Shown here one piece after another: positions 57,101-64,000 of a DNA stretch of 64,000 nt. Under the pieces are notes generated by a model. It ran no database searches. It was not told the origin of the DNA and saw nothing but the letters and a program-made list of their open reading frames with translations. Position 1 is the stretch's first letter. Every line of letters begins with the position of its first letter. This DNA is from a virus: the IMG/VR virus record IMGVR_UViG_3300047300_000657, positions 1 through 64,000 of that record, one strand, 5' to 3'. The position numbers and the translations under genes were made by a program.

Positions 57101-60100
57101 TAGATCTAAAGTTTCTGGCTCAACCGCTCTTAGTAATTGCCCCTTGTCGTTCTTCATATATCCGTAAGGCATTTCTTGATTTAGCGCCTCTGCAAGATAG
57201 TTATACATTAAGTTTTGACCACGTGGTGTTAATCCTGATGATCCAAATAGTTTTCTACCCATTCCAAGACTTAAAGACTTAACTCCCCAAGGAGCAGACT
57301 GGAATGATGATGAAGCCTTTTCTCCAGTAGGACCGAAGCCAGCACCTATGTTTTTCATTAAAATTGATTTGGTTAGCGGACCACCGCCACCAAAATTCAT
57401 ATACCCACCTTTATTTGCAAGAACAAGTCTTCTACCTGGTGGCATAATCTTCCATTTTTTATTTTGAGTAATTGCTTCTAAAAGCATATTTAAAGCATTA
57501 CGCTGTTCCTTGCTTGCTAAAGTAGGTTTAGATTTTGCAAGTTGTGCAGCTGATTTAAATTTTGTATCGTGAGCAAGAGCTGTTGCAATATCATCAACAG
57601 TAACCATGCCCTTCATTCCAGCTTTTTCAATCATTCCGTTAAGAGATGCTATTGCATTTTCTCTTGTAAGGTGAACAATGTCTGGCATTAGACCCTTTTG
57701 ATCTAATCTATTCATTAATGAATTAAGATTGTTTGGAATAACAGCTGCAACACCAAAGAATCCTCTGGAACCCTTTCCTTCAATAGTTCCTCTTCTTCTT
57801 ACGTGTCCTCTAACGCTACCATTTAAATAAGGCACTCCAGCTGAATTTACTCCGCCTGTTTTTGGAATTGATTCAACTGCATCTTTAACGTTAGCAAAAT
57901 CTGGAGACTTTAACATTAAAGATCTAATCTTATTAAGATTTCTATTTAATGCAGTACTTCTTGCAACAGATTGCTTTCCAGCTTTTACATCGAGTCTTAG
58001 CTTTTGTTCTCCGCCCAATTTTTCTTCAAGCATGTCTGTTTGACGCTGTCTAATTCTAACAAATGACTCAAGGTTTCCACGAGCACCCTTATTTGCTTGA
58101 TCCCAGTTAGCAGTTGCTGTTCGCAGAGCTTCTTTTGGATCCATATGGTCTGCAAGTTCTGCAGCATCAAGCATAATCATTCTCATACGAATATCATCTT
58201 CGTATTGAGGGTTATTTATAAAGTCCATGTACTGCTTTAGCTGATCACGCCAGTACGCTTTATTTTCTACCTTGGGGGCAGGATTTCCATAACCAAATTT
58301 ATTGTATATAACTTTTCCGCCACCTGAGTATCCGTAGTTTGCAGCATCTACTGCTGCAAATAATGCAGGGTTCTGCTGTATCTTTGGACCAAATACGGTT
58401 TCACCTGGAGTAAGCATTGCATCTACTTTGCCTCCAGAGTTAAATGTGTACTTTGCTTGATCTACTAAATCTTTATTTGCTGGATCCATTGAGGCTGCTT
58501 GATTAAGAACATACCCACCAAGTGGCACTTGACCCATTCTATCATCATAGTTAATTGATGTAGGGCCAGACACTTTAGTTTTTCCTGGGCCGAATGTCTC
58601 TACGCTGCCACCAGAGTTGTACCTACGCATATTCTTTGGAACAGTTGTTTCAATACTAAACCCTCCGCCAGATGTTCTGACTCCTAAGTTTCTAGCTATT
58701 TCGTCTACTAGTTTTGAAGTATCACTCTTATGGAATAATTCCTTCATGTTGGATTTTCCGCCTGGGCCAACTACTGGTTGTGTTGTCAAAGGAACTGTTG
58801 TCAGATTTATTGTTCTGCCCATTCCAGTTGCAATTTGTGTTGCAGTTTCTGCCATCATAGCTTCAACTACAGCATTTAATTCCATAATTTTTACACGTGC
58901 TTGATCAACAGTCATCTTACCAGCTTGAAGCTCTTTAACAATTAAAGAAGATTCTTGTGCAGCAAGAGCTGTTAATTCTTGCATCTTTGGCAACATTGCT
59001 TGATATGCATCAGATAATGAAGCTGTTATTGTTCCAGTTGCAGCTACTTCTGTTTTTAATAATGCTATTTCTTGTTGGCTTTGTGTTGCAATTGCAGCTG
59101 TCATAGCATGCCATTTAGCTGCCTCATCTGCTACAACTCCAGTGCTTACTCCTCTAATAGATGTAAGGCCAGCGACGTGTGGTAGCTCTCCCTGCATATA
59201 CATTTGAGGGTTTTTGCCAATTCTAACATTTACTGGTCCTGGACCTGGAACTGTTCCAAAAATTGTTCCTGGCTGTTGTGATTGAGCTGGAATCATATGT
59301 GACATTTGTCTTGAATAAGGTTGTCCAATTAATGGGTGATTCTTATCAGCAATTCTTTCACCTATGACTGCTCTTTCAGCTGGACTTTGTACTAATGGGT
59401 TGCCCGCCATAGTATTGAATGTTTGAGATACTGCAACACTAGAAGATAATGCTTTATCCTTTAATACATCAAAAGATTGAGCTAAAGACTCAACAGCAGT
59501 TTTTAATGTTGCTGTTGCTTTTGCGTCGTTATAAAATGATTGCTCTAATAATGAACCTGCTTTAGATGCAGCCATGATTTCTGGTGTAAGTAACTTGAAC
59601 CCATCTCCGCCTCTAAACAGATTCTTTAAATGGAATACTCCCTTAATTACGTAACCAAAGAAGTTGCCAAGTACACCCGTAAGCATAATAAGTGGACCAG
59701 CTAATGCTGTTAGTCCTCCCATAAGTGTCAAAAGATTTTTAACTGGCCCTGGAAGCTTGTCTACAAACTTTACGATTCCATCAATTGTTTGCAAAACAAA
59801 TGTATTAATTTTTAAGAAAGACTCGCCTACAGCTGCAAGATCAGCTTTAACTGTTTCTAATGCTCTTCTATACTTACCAGAGGCTGATTCAGTCATTGCT
59901 GATAATTCTCGTGCTGATATGTTTGCAAGATCTGTTGTACTTGCTTTCATTAGGTCAATAACCTGTAATGTTTGAGATCCCTCTTTGCCCAAGTTCTCAA
60001 ACAAAGCAGACATTCTTGCGTATTGGAACTTTCCAAATAACTGCTCAATTGCTCTGGACTTGCTTAATGGATCTAGTGTGTCTAGTGCTGCTTGCAAATC

Positions 60101-61345
60101 AAGAATAGTTTGTGTAAGATTTCCTGCATTTTTATTAACGATGCCTGACAAGTCTATACCCATGTCATTAAACATTCCTATTGCAACTTTTGTTGGGTTG
60201 ATCAAAGAAGCCATTGCTGACTTAATTGCGTTTGCTCCTTCTGCTGCGTTAACTCCGCCTTCTTTCATAGCTGTAAGATAAAGAGCTAAATCTTTTATAT
60301 CTCCGCCAAGTGATTTGACTACTGGACCAGCTTTTGGAATAGCTTCAACTAAATCTGCAAGAGATGTAGATGTTTGGTTTTCAACTGCGTTAAGGAAGTC
60401 AATTGACTGTGTTAATCCTTCTGTATTTTGTTTAAATGCAGTTTGAATAGCAAGAGTTGCTTTCATCGCTTCTTGTCTATCAACTTCACCCAATACTGCT
60501 AATCTCGTTGTTTCAGCTGTTGATGATATTAAGTCTTTTCCTTCTTTACCCGTTGCAGCTATATCCGCTGCAAGAGCAATAGTATCCCTATATGAAACTC
60601 CATAGGCAGATGCTAATTCTTTTGCAGTATTTTTTACATCTTCTCTAACTTGTGCAAGCTGTTCTTGTGTTGTTGCACCTAGTCCGCCGTAAACCTTTGT
60701 TAATCTTACAAGTTCTGCATCTGCTTCTCTAAATGCTTTTGAGGCAGCTGCACCAAATGCTGCCATAGGGACTGTTAATCCTACAGTTAACTGACGACCA
60801 GCCCACTGTGTATTTTTACCCCAGTTAATAAGTTGGTTTGCACCATCTTGCATAACTTTATTAAGAATTGCAGCTTCTTGTCTTGCTAATGCTGTTTTGT
60901 TTTTAATTGTGTCCAGGCCTTGGGCAACGTGAACATTGTATTGCATAAGTCCCTGAGCATTTTTACCCAGTGGCTGGAGAATTGCATTCTCCATTAAAAC
61001 TTGTTGTTTTGCTAAATCTTTGACTAAAGAATTAGTTTTTCGTGCATGTCCTTGCCAAGTGTTAAAGTACTGGCTTAGCTTCATTCTGCCAGAATCTAGG
61101 TTCTTTCCAAACTTATCTACGTCTGATGTTAGAGTAACAAAGTGTGTTGAAAATTGCCCAGTTGATCGTAATGTTTCTGCAAATGAACGATTCATTATAC
61201 CTATCTGATTAGATAGGTTTTTGTTAAGGCCGATTGTTGTAGTTTGAAGCTTTATGAGTTCGGCAGTAATTGCCTGTAACTGCGCTGTTAGGCTAGAAAA
61301 ATTAGCCGTCGCAGTTATGTTGGTATTAATATGTTGCTCTGCCAA
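54143..61345 (-). CDS. Tape measure protein, 2400 residues (TTG start)
   Basis: TTG at 61343-61345 with AAGGAG nine bases upstream. Long helical stretches with Ala/Gln heptads, TP901-type region (MQDGANQLINWGKNTQWAGR), GGGPLTKS-type glycine-rich spacers and membrane-like segments near 1440-1500. At 1.5 angstroms per residue the tail would be near 360 nm. It fixes tail length and helps DNA entry. Confidence 0.93.
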   Translation of the reverse strand: MAEQHINTNITATANFSSLTAQLQAITAELIKLQTTTIGLNKNLSNQIGIMNRSFAETLRSTGQFSTHFVTLTSDVDKFGKNLDSGRMKLSQYFNTWQGHARKTNSLVKDLAKQQVLMENAILQPLGKNAQGLMQYNVHVAQGLDTIKNKTALARQEAAILNKVMQDGANQLINWGKNTQWAGRQLTVGLTVPMAAFGAAASKAFREADAELVRLTKVYGGLGATTQEQLAQVREDVKNTAKELASAYGVSYRDTIALAADIAATGKEGKDLISSTAETTRLAVLGEVDRQEAMKATLAIQTAFKQNTEGLTQSIDFLNAVENQTSTSLADLVEAIPKAGPVVKSLGGDIKDLALYLTAMKEGGVNAAEGANAIKSAMASLINPTKVAIGMFNDMGIDLSGIVNKNAGNLTQTILDLQAALDTLDPLSKSRAIEQLFGKFQYARMSALFENLGKEGSQTLQVIDLMKASTTDLANISARELSAMTESASGKYRRALETVKADLAAVGESFLKINTFVLQTIDGIVKFVDKLPGPVKNLLTLMGGLTALAGPLIMLTGVLGNFFGYVIKGVFHLKNLFRGGDGFKLLTPEIMAASKAGSLLEQSFYNDAKATATLKTAVESLAQSFDVLKDKALSSSVAVSQTFNTMAGNPLVQSPAERAVIGERIADKNHPLIGQPYSRQMSHMIPAQSQQPGTIFGTVPGPGPVNVRIGKNPQMYMQGELPHVAGLTSIRGVSTGVVADEAAKWHAMTAAIATQSQQEIALLKTEVAATGTITASLSDAYQAMLPKMQELTALAAQESSLIVKELQAGKMTVDQARVKIMELNAVVEAMMAETATQIATGMGRTINLTTVPLTTQPVVGPGGKSNMKELFHKSDTSKLVDEIARNLGVRTSGGGFSIETTVPKNMRRYNSGGSVETFGPGKTKVSGPTSINYDDRMGQVPLGGYVLNQAASMDPANKDLVDQAKYTFNSGGKVDAMLTPGETVFGPKIQQNPALFAAVDAANYGYSGGGKVIYNKFGYGNPAPKVENKAYWRDQLKQYMDFINNPQYEDDIRMRMIMLDAAELADHMDPKEALRTATANWDQANKGARGNLESFVRIRQRQTDMLEEKLGGEQKLRLDVKAGKQSVARSTALNRNLNKIRSLMLKSPDFANVKDAVESIPKTGGVNSAGVPYLNGSVRGHVRRRGTIEGKGSRGFFGVAAVIPNNLNSLMNRLDQKGLMPDIVHLTRENAIASLNGMIEKAGMKGMVTVDDIATALAHDTKFKSAAQLAKSKPTLASKEQRNALNMLLEAITQNKKWKIMPPGRRLVLANKGGYMNFGGGGPLTKSILMKNIGAGFGPTGEKASSSFQSAPWGVKSLSLGMGRKLFGSSGLTPRGQNLMYNYLAEALNQEMPYGYMKNDKGQLLRAVEPETLDLMIRQAARSTLASGDKRLSQIDRKILREKYTSWDAKGWTPSTKKVRQQMFGFNNGGPVGYGMGGVIGKMLMSGVLSSVGFPLGSSLGSKVGGDMGGMMGGMLLSTLLGGIPFAGASMPTMKRSGNLEGPRMENGSFFSNQSAITKPLPGMEKMSTKLASLGANGGKFAGVLGRMGGLLSKLPMLINPAGLAIAGVTAALAIGIKRWGDHNEHLRIGMTQYSLTADAAQKAGLKFKDYNAAMKSVVESAQALREKNQLIYESLMSANQPIEMTIEEYKKLKKEVKDVFADQIKLINQTKGDKNLKNVAVDLKNQFIAAGMSSEEATKKIYAMFKVSKQSASALLATVSSPEFTKIVDASSAAVSSVSNYSRSARQGGREGAGAVQTSMTAMDTAVQDIISKSRKAAAKDKTGNTKVLTELQAEQQLTEKINKAKGSGAKITQETINELAKQNPLIRKFASTQDTVLSLWQKVRLQAKGYSGDLSELNAKQTAALLAMANSVSSSVETKNKEGLLKSNYDYLEKLTAQQKKLIAAQKGASVQQQINTRDQLRSLQKQIDLNNKLAESRLKALDLAKQEGDLARELEKKRAAYEAAVATGNTAEAQQLSLDMQGIQKEMQYNSQRSAIENARDAANKPLQAKIDAINAAQEKMGDAAALAGEGLAKLNDKIAKEKQKIDEVNNAMTALAVNAAAAGMTLEEYVKSSKEAQKQATRVEAAARGAGIKTTAGQGATSSTVTYTPGSGVTVVPGSKGKTAVQSGLDLMTDPKNGIAASIAAGLEKNGIQMGSGDIYINGKKVDMPQSGGVKSIGSSVVSTTVGFGTSKTTTSSVSPMSLNNAGIPLTVGTKFKDKSGKEWKISGNASSSTGWNVPVVKAGYGLQKIDPNKLTIVGDRGMEAIYQNMVIPNISSVPYASPRFDIKNSNLMATGQSGQQYGNMVYEQHIHATDGMNEAQLISMAKAAAIDVFQNASKSNKMMIGESKNIRVKRS

Positions 61346-61351
61346 CTGTCA

Positions 61352-61711
61352 TTACTCCTTGCGGTATCCGAGTCCTGCTCCAATACCGAATCCAGCATCT
61401 GCTGCAAAATCTCCTTGTAATGATACCACATCATCTGATCTAGCATCGATTCCAAGGGCCTTTCTTTTTATGTCATCAAAAGTTTTAGTTTCTCTGACAG
61501 GTTCATCTAGCTCAACACCTTGCAATGATGCTAGAAACTTTCTTTCTTCCATTTCCTTATCTCTTTTTGAGTTAAGTGTTTGTAAGAGTTCTGGCATTGA
61601 AAGATTTTCTTCTAACTCCTGGTAATTCTTCCAATGTCCAAGGAGAAATACTTCTCCCTCTAAAGCGGCTAAGTCTAGATCTGACCAGCCAGAACCGCTG
61701 CCGCTGCTAGG
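61352..61711 (-). CDS. Frame-shifted part of the tail assembly chaperone gpGT
   Basis: Continues from the gpG frame after a -1 shift at CCCAAAC (61711-61717). It reads PSSGSGSGWSDLDLAALEGE then VFLLGHWKNYQELEENLSMP and ends GFGIGAGLGYRKE. Fused product is about 218 residues (99 + 119). GpGT-type proteins guide tail tube assembly around the tape measure. An ATG at 61597 in the same frame is internal. Confidence 0.8.
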   Translation of the reverse strand, partial: PSSGSGSGWSDLDLAALEGEVFLLGHWKNYQELEENLSMPELLQTLNSKRDKEMEERKFLASLQGVELDEPVRETKTFDDIKRKALGIDARSDDVVSLQGDFAADAGFGIGAGLGYRKE

Positions 61712-62007
61712 TTTGGGTCGTCAAGCTTAATCCCACCGCAAACCTCAAGAATCCTATTAATTGTAGGAACATCTAATGCATCTTCTAATGCATCTCTATC
61801 TGCTACTAAATCTGGTAGCTGCTTTTCTAATGCAATTGCACATGCATCAATAAGGATATCTAAAGTTTTTTCTTCTTCTGTAACACTTCCAACTGCTTGG
61901 ATTGAAACCATAAATCGTCTTAGCTCTTTAATTGAAAGAGGCTTAAGCTTAACGGTCTTGCCGTTCTGTAACGTAATTTCTTCTACGTCGTATACTGTTG
62001 TTGCCAA
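61675..62007 (-). CDS. Tail assembly chaperone gpG (TTG start)
   Basis: 110 residues. TTG at 62005-62007 with AGGAGGATAA before it. MATTVYDVEEITLQNGKTVK, LRRFMVSIQAVGSVTEEEKT and LEDALDVPTINRILEVCGGI match a family of helical chaperones found before the tape measure. It stops in a T-frame region at 61675-61677. Confidence 0.82.
   Translation of the reverse strand: MATTVYDVEEITLQNGKTVKLKPLSIKELRRFMVSIQAVGSVTEEEKTLDILIDACAIALEKQLPDLVADRDALEDALDVPTINRILEVCGGIKLDDPNLAAAAVLAGQI
61711..61717 (-). promoter_or_regulatory. Slippery site for -1 frameshift (CCCAAAC)
   Basis: In the gpG frame the codons are GAC-CCA-AAC; re-pairing as CCC-AAA gives the T frame. X-XXY-YYZ form fits lambda-type -1 programmed shifts. 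The T frame is open from 12 bases upstream of the site to 61352. Confidence 0.8.
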
Positions 62008-62069
62008 TTTATCCTCCTAAGGATCGTCTCATTTATTGTATCATAATGTATTTACGAGCACAAGTAGAA

Positions 62070-62093
62070 GGCCCCCTAATTTCTTAGGGGGCC
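62070..62093 (-). terminator. Hairpin after the major tail protein gene
   Basis: Ten-bp stem GGCCCCCTAA/TTAGGGGGCC with TTTC loop; only a weak T-run follows on the minus strand. Likely partial terminator controlling the ratio of tail protein to chaperone. Confidence 0.6.
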
Positions 62094-62113
62094 CATAAAT
62101 AACTAATTAGTTA

Positions 62114-62800
62114 TTATACTGTAAGGACACGGTCTACGATGAATCCGTATTCCTGACCTGCGTTTGCTGAATCTCCTGATGGAAGCAAACGGAATGTTAC
62201 TGGGAATGTTGTCGCTGCGTTACGAGCCAAAGAGAACTGTGACTGTTGTACAGAGAGAACACGACGTGCATAGTATACACGCTCAGTTGCTGTTGCTTCT
62301 GATGTTGGAGCTTGTCCAACTGCAATTAGCTGACGCTCTGTTGGAGCTTCACCAAGTGCACCAGCTGCAAGACCAAGCTTATCCTGTGCGGTTAGGCCTG
62401 TTCCTGTTGATGCAAGTGTTGTTGAACGCTGACCAAATACTGCAAGAACGTTCTCAAGAGTACCTTCTGCCATTTCTGTTGCGATCATAACTTCCATAGA
62501 TTCCTTGAAAAGCTTAGCTGTGTCAAGGAGCTGGTCAACTGTAACAGAACCGTATGATGGGTTATATGTTACCTGAAGACCGTTGTTGGTGTAACCAACG
62601 TTTCGGTATCCGAAATCTCCTGCTACCTGATCAATGCCGTTAAGTGTTGTTGTGAAAGACTCTCCAGATACGAAAGCATAATCGCCTTGACCTGGTTCAG
62701 CATTGTCAACATAGTCAGCGTCGGTTACGTCAATGTTTGAAATAAACAGCGGTGAAGCACCGACAAGAATATTTTTGGCATTACCTACGTTTTGTGCCAT
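62114..62800 (-). CDS. Major tail (tube) protein
   Basis: 228 residues. MAQNVGNAKNILVGASPLFI, FVSGESFTTTLNGIDQVAGD, and a long linker before FRLLPSGDSANAGQEYGFIV. Codon use and clean terminator suggest strong expression; position before the chaperones matches phage major tail genes. AGGAGGTAG precedes ATG. Confidence 0.85.
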   Translation of the reverse strand: MAQNVGNAKNILVGASPLFISNIDVTDADYVDNAEPGQGDYAFVSGESFTTTLNGIDQVAGDFGYRNVGYTNNGLQVTYNPSYGSVTVDQLLDTAKLFKESMEVMIATEMAEGTLENVLAVFGQRSTTLASTGTGLTAQDKLGLAAGALGEAPTERQLIAVGQAPTSEATATERVYYARRVLSVQQSQFSLARNAATTFPVTFRLLPSGDSANAGQEYGFIVDRVLTV

Positions 62801-62914
62801 GTTTTACTACCTCCTGTAAAATGAATATATATATATATTTATTTCCAAATTCAAAAGCTGGCTAGGCTTTTTTCCTCTTAGCTAATTTTAGTGTATAATT
62901 CGCTACAAAGCAAA
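62801..62914 (-). other. Leader region of the major tail protein gene
   Basis: 114 bases with an AT repeat (TATATATATA near 62826-62836), short hairpin AAAGC/GCTTT and a TTATAC-like -10. The ribosome site AGGAGGTAG is at about 62808-62816. It probably contains a late promoter; sequence match is weak. Confidence 0.4.
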
Positions 62915-63421
62915 CTAGTCAAATCGTCCTAGTTGACCAGTTGTCCTTGAGTATTTTACCTCTAACACTATATCTGATGCAAGGAAGCCCTGGAGCTCTT
63001 CTGAGGGCTCTGTAGGGGTGATTTCAGCCACGTATGTGCTATGGAATTTAAGCTTATCTGTAGATCTAGAAGCATTTAAATCCCTAGCAGAATCGTCCAT
63101 TCTTCTAAATACGTCAATCATTAGGTTTCTAATAGTATTAATTTCGTTATAATCAATTGAATATACGGTAAATAAAATTTTGTCTGTACATATCATCCAG
63201 TTTTCTTCGTAAGATGTACTTATCTTATCATACACAATATGTGTTTTACCACTTAAAAACTGATCCATTTCTGCCTGTTGCTGAACTGGCAAAATAGGAA
63301 CAACCTCAGCAGATATACTGTCAAGGTAATAATTAGATGGATCAATAATGTTATTGTCTACAATCTCATTCCATAGGTGTCTTCTCACCTCATACATTGC
63401 ATCTATTGAATAGTCTGTCAT
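62915..63421 (-). CDS. Tail completion or tail terminator-like protein, 168 residues
   Basis: MTDYSIDAMYEVRRHLWNEI, TYVAEITPTEPSEELQGFLA; a helix-rich then beta C-terminus. Location between head-tail connector and major tail protein fits a tail terminator. No catalytic motif expected. One-base overlap with the neighbour. Confidence 0.7.
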   Translation of the reverse strand: MTDYSIDAMYEVRRHLWNEIVDNNIIDPSNYYLDSISAEVVPILPVQQQAEMDQFLSGKTHIVYDKISTSYEENWMICTDKILFTVYSIDYNEINTIRNLMIDVFRRMDDSARDLNASRSTDKLKFHSTYVAEITPTEPSEELQGFLASDIVLEVKYSRTTGQLGRFD

Positions 63422-64000
63422 TATAATACCCCTCCAAATTCTTTTACAAGTGCTGCGTTTGCTTCCGCCCTAATAGCATTTGGAGAAAATGAATATCTAA
63501 CCTTTTTAATTGATGAAGGTGCTCCTAATGATTTAATTATCTTTGTTCCAAATATTTGTTCAAATCCAGAATTTTTAATTGCAGAACTAACTAGCTGTCC
63601 AGAAAAATATCTTGAATAGGCAAGGTCAAATTGATTCTTAACACCGCTTCCTCCAGGTCGTTTAACCAAAACCGATGCGCCCTTAGGCATAAATACAGTT
63701 GATCCGTTCATTTCAAATACGAGTCTCTCAGCAGATTTAGGTCTTATAACAATAGGCATTCCTTTTTCCATGACGCTTGCTTTGTGTGCAAACCTATATT
63801 TATTTTTTTGCATTTTGTTTTTTGATGGTACATTTGATCTTGATAGTTTAAAATCATAATTAACTTTAAAAGAAAGTCCTGGAGCATTAATAGAAGTTAG
63901 TTTAAATAAACGAGAAGTTGGCTTTCCAACCCTGTCCCACTCATAGACGTGGTGTAATGATCTTGGAGAAATTCTTGCTTTTGCATCTATGTACTCTCCA
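63421..64000 (-). CDS. Head-tail connector or neck protein, 5' end beyond the window
   Basis: The frame stays open upstream of an internal ATG at 63813 to the right edge (first full codon 63997-63999). It includes VYEWDRVGKPTSRLFKLTS and later RFAHKASVMEKGMPIVIRPK and LVKRPGGSGVKNQFDLAYS. The (Y/E)WDRVGxPxSRLFxL pattern fits HK97 gp10-like neck proteins. At least 192 residues are visible. Confidence 0.75.
   Translation of the reverse strand, partial: GEYIDAKARISPRSLHHVYEWDRVGKPTSRLFKLTSINAPGLSFKVNYDFKLSRSNVPSKNKMQKNKYRFAHKASVMEKGMPIVIRPKSAERLVFEMNGSTVFMPKGASVLVKRPGGSGVKNQFDLAYSRYFSGQLVSSAIKNSGFEQIFGTKIIKSLGAPSSIKKVRYSFSPNAIRAEANAALVKEFGGVL

Noticed and set aside
61352-61597. Treating the 81-codon frame from the ATG at 61597 as a separate gene
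   Set aside because: It is the in-frame end of the -1 frameshift product and continues upstream without a stop to the slippery site.

Overview
The window looks like most of the genome of a large tailed double-stranded DNA phage with a long non-contractile tail, or a closely related element, infecting an actinomycete. The actinomycete assignment rests on a WhiB-like regulator (15408-15725), which is an actinobacterial family, and on many small conserved genes of a kind seen in actinophages. The DNA is clearly AT-rich, so a low-GC actinomycete such as the freshwater Nanopelagicales (acI) group is a reasonable guess, but that is inference. Apart from one gene fragment at the left edge, every gene lies on the minus strand, so transcription runs from base 64000 towards base 700.

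Layout in transcription order: 64000-45539 is the late structural block. It holds head-tail connector proteins, a major tail protein, tail assembly chaperones with a -1 frameshift, a 2400-residue tape measure, tail tip proteins, and a fiber with a self-cleaving chaperone domain. The head genes lie beyond the window. 45449-32172 is the replication and recombination block: metallophosphoesterase, DnaB-type helicase, primase, ssDNA-binding protein, DnaE-type polymerase, MazG-like enzyme, RecA, RecB/Cas4-like nuclease and RuvC-like resolvase. 32139-29575 holds both terminase subunits. 29550-27198 is an array of 21 tRNA genes with a protein gene and a possible micro-gene inside it.

27157-20081 is a dense block of auxiliary metabolic genes: peroxiredoxin AhpC and its partner AhpD, two Dps-like ferritins, three Fe(II)/2-oxoglutarate oxygenase-type proteins, an IMP dehydrogenase/GMP reductase, a thermonuclease, Hsp20 and an APS-kinase/nucleotidyltransferase fusion. 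19894-16153 has DUF2061 and FmdB-like genes, a large secreted PA14 protein, two holin-like proteins and a CHAP endolysin. 15936-9694 has the WhiB regulator, an Ntn-hydrolase, a secreted subtilisin-like protease, a DNA-repair glycosylase-like protein, thioredoxin and a secreted Ala-rich protein. 9479-7538 holds a radical SAM/SPASM enzyme next to several tiny Cys-rich peptides that begin MCxxCG. It is followed by a 2OG oxygenase, a PLP enzyme of cysteine/methionine metabolism and a sulfotransferase. 4301-752 is a run of small, mostly zinc-binding-type orphan proteins that ends in a strong terminator.

The only long non-coding stretch (180-751) contains DnaA-box-like sites and three 44-base direct repeats, and is a candidate origin or control region. 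Two themes stand out. First, compact promoters sit exactly six bases upstream of start codons and often have the -35 hexamer inside the terminator hairpin of the preceding gene, which predicts leaderless mRNAs. Second, the radical SAM/MCxxCG micropeptide cluster with neighbouring oxygenase, PLP and sulfur-transfer genes is the best candidate for an undescribed system.
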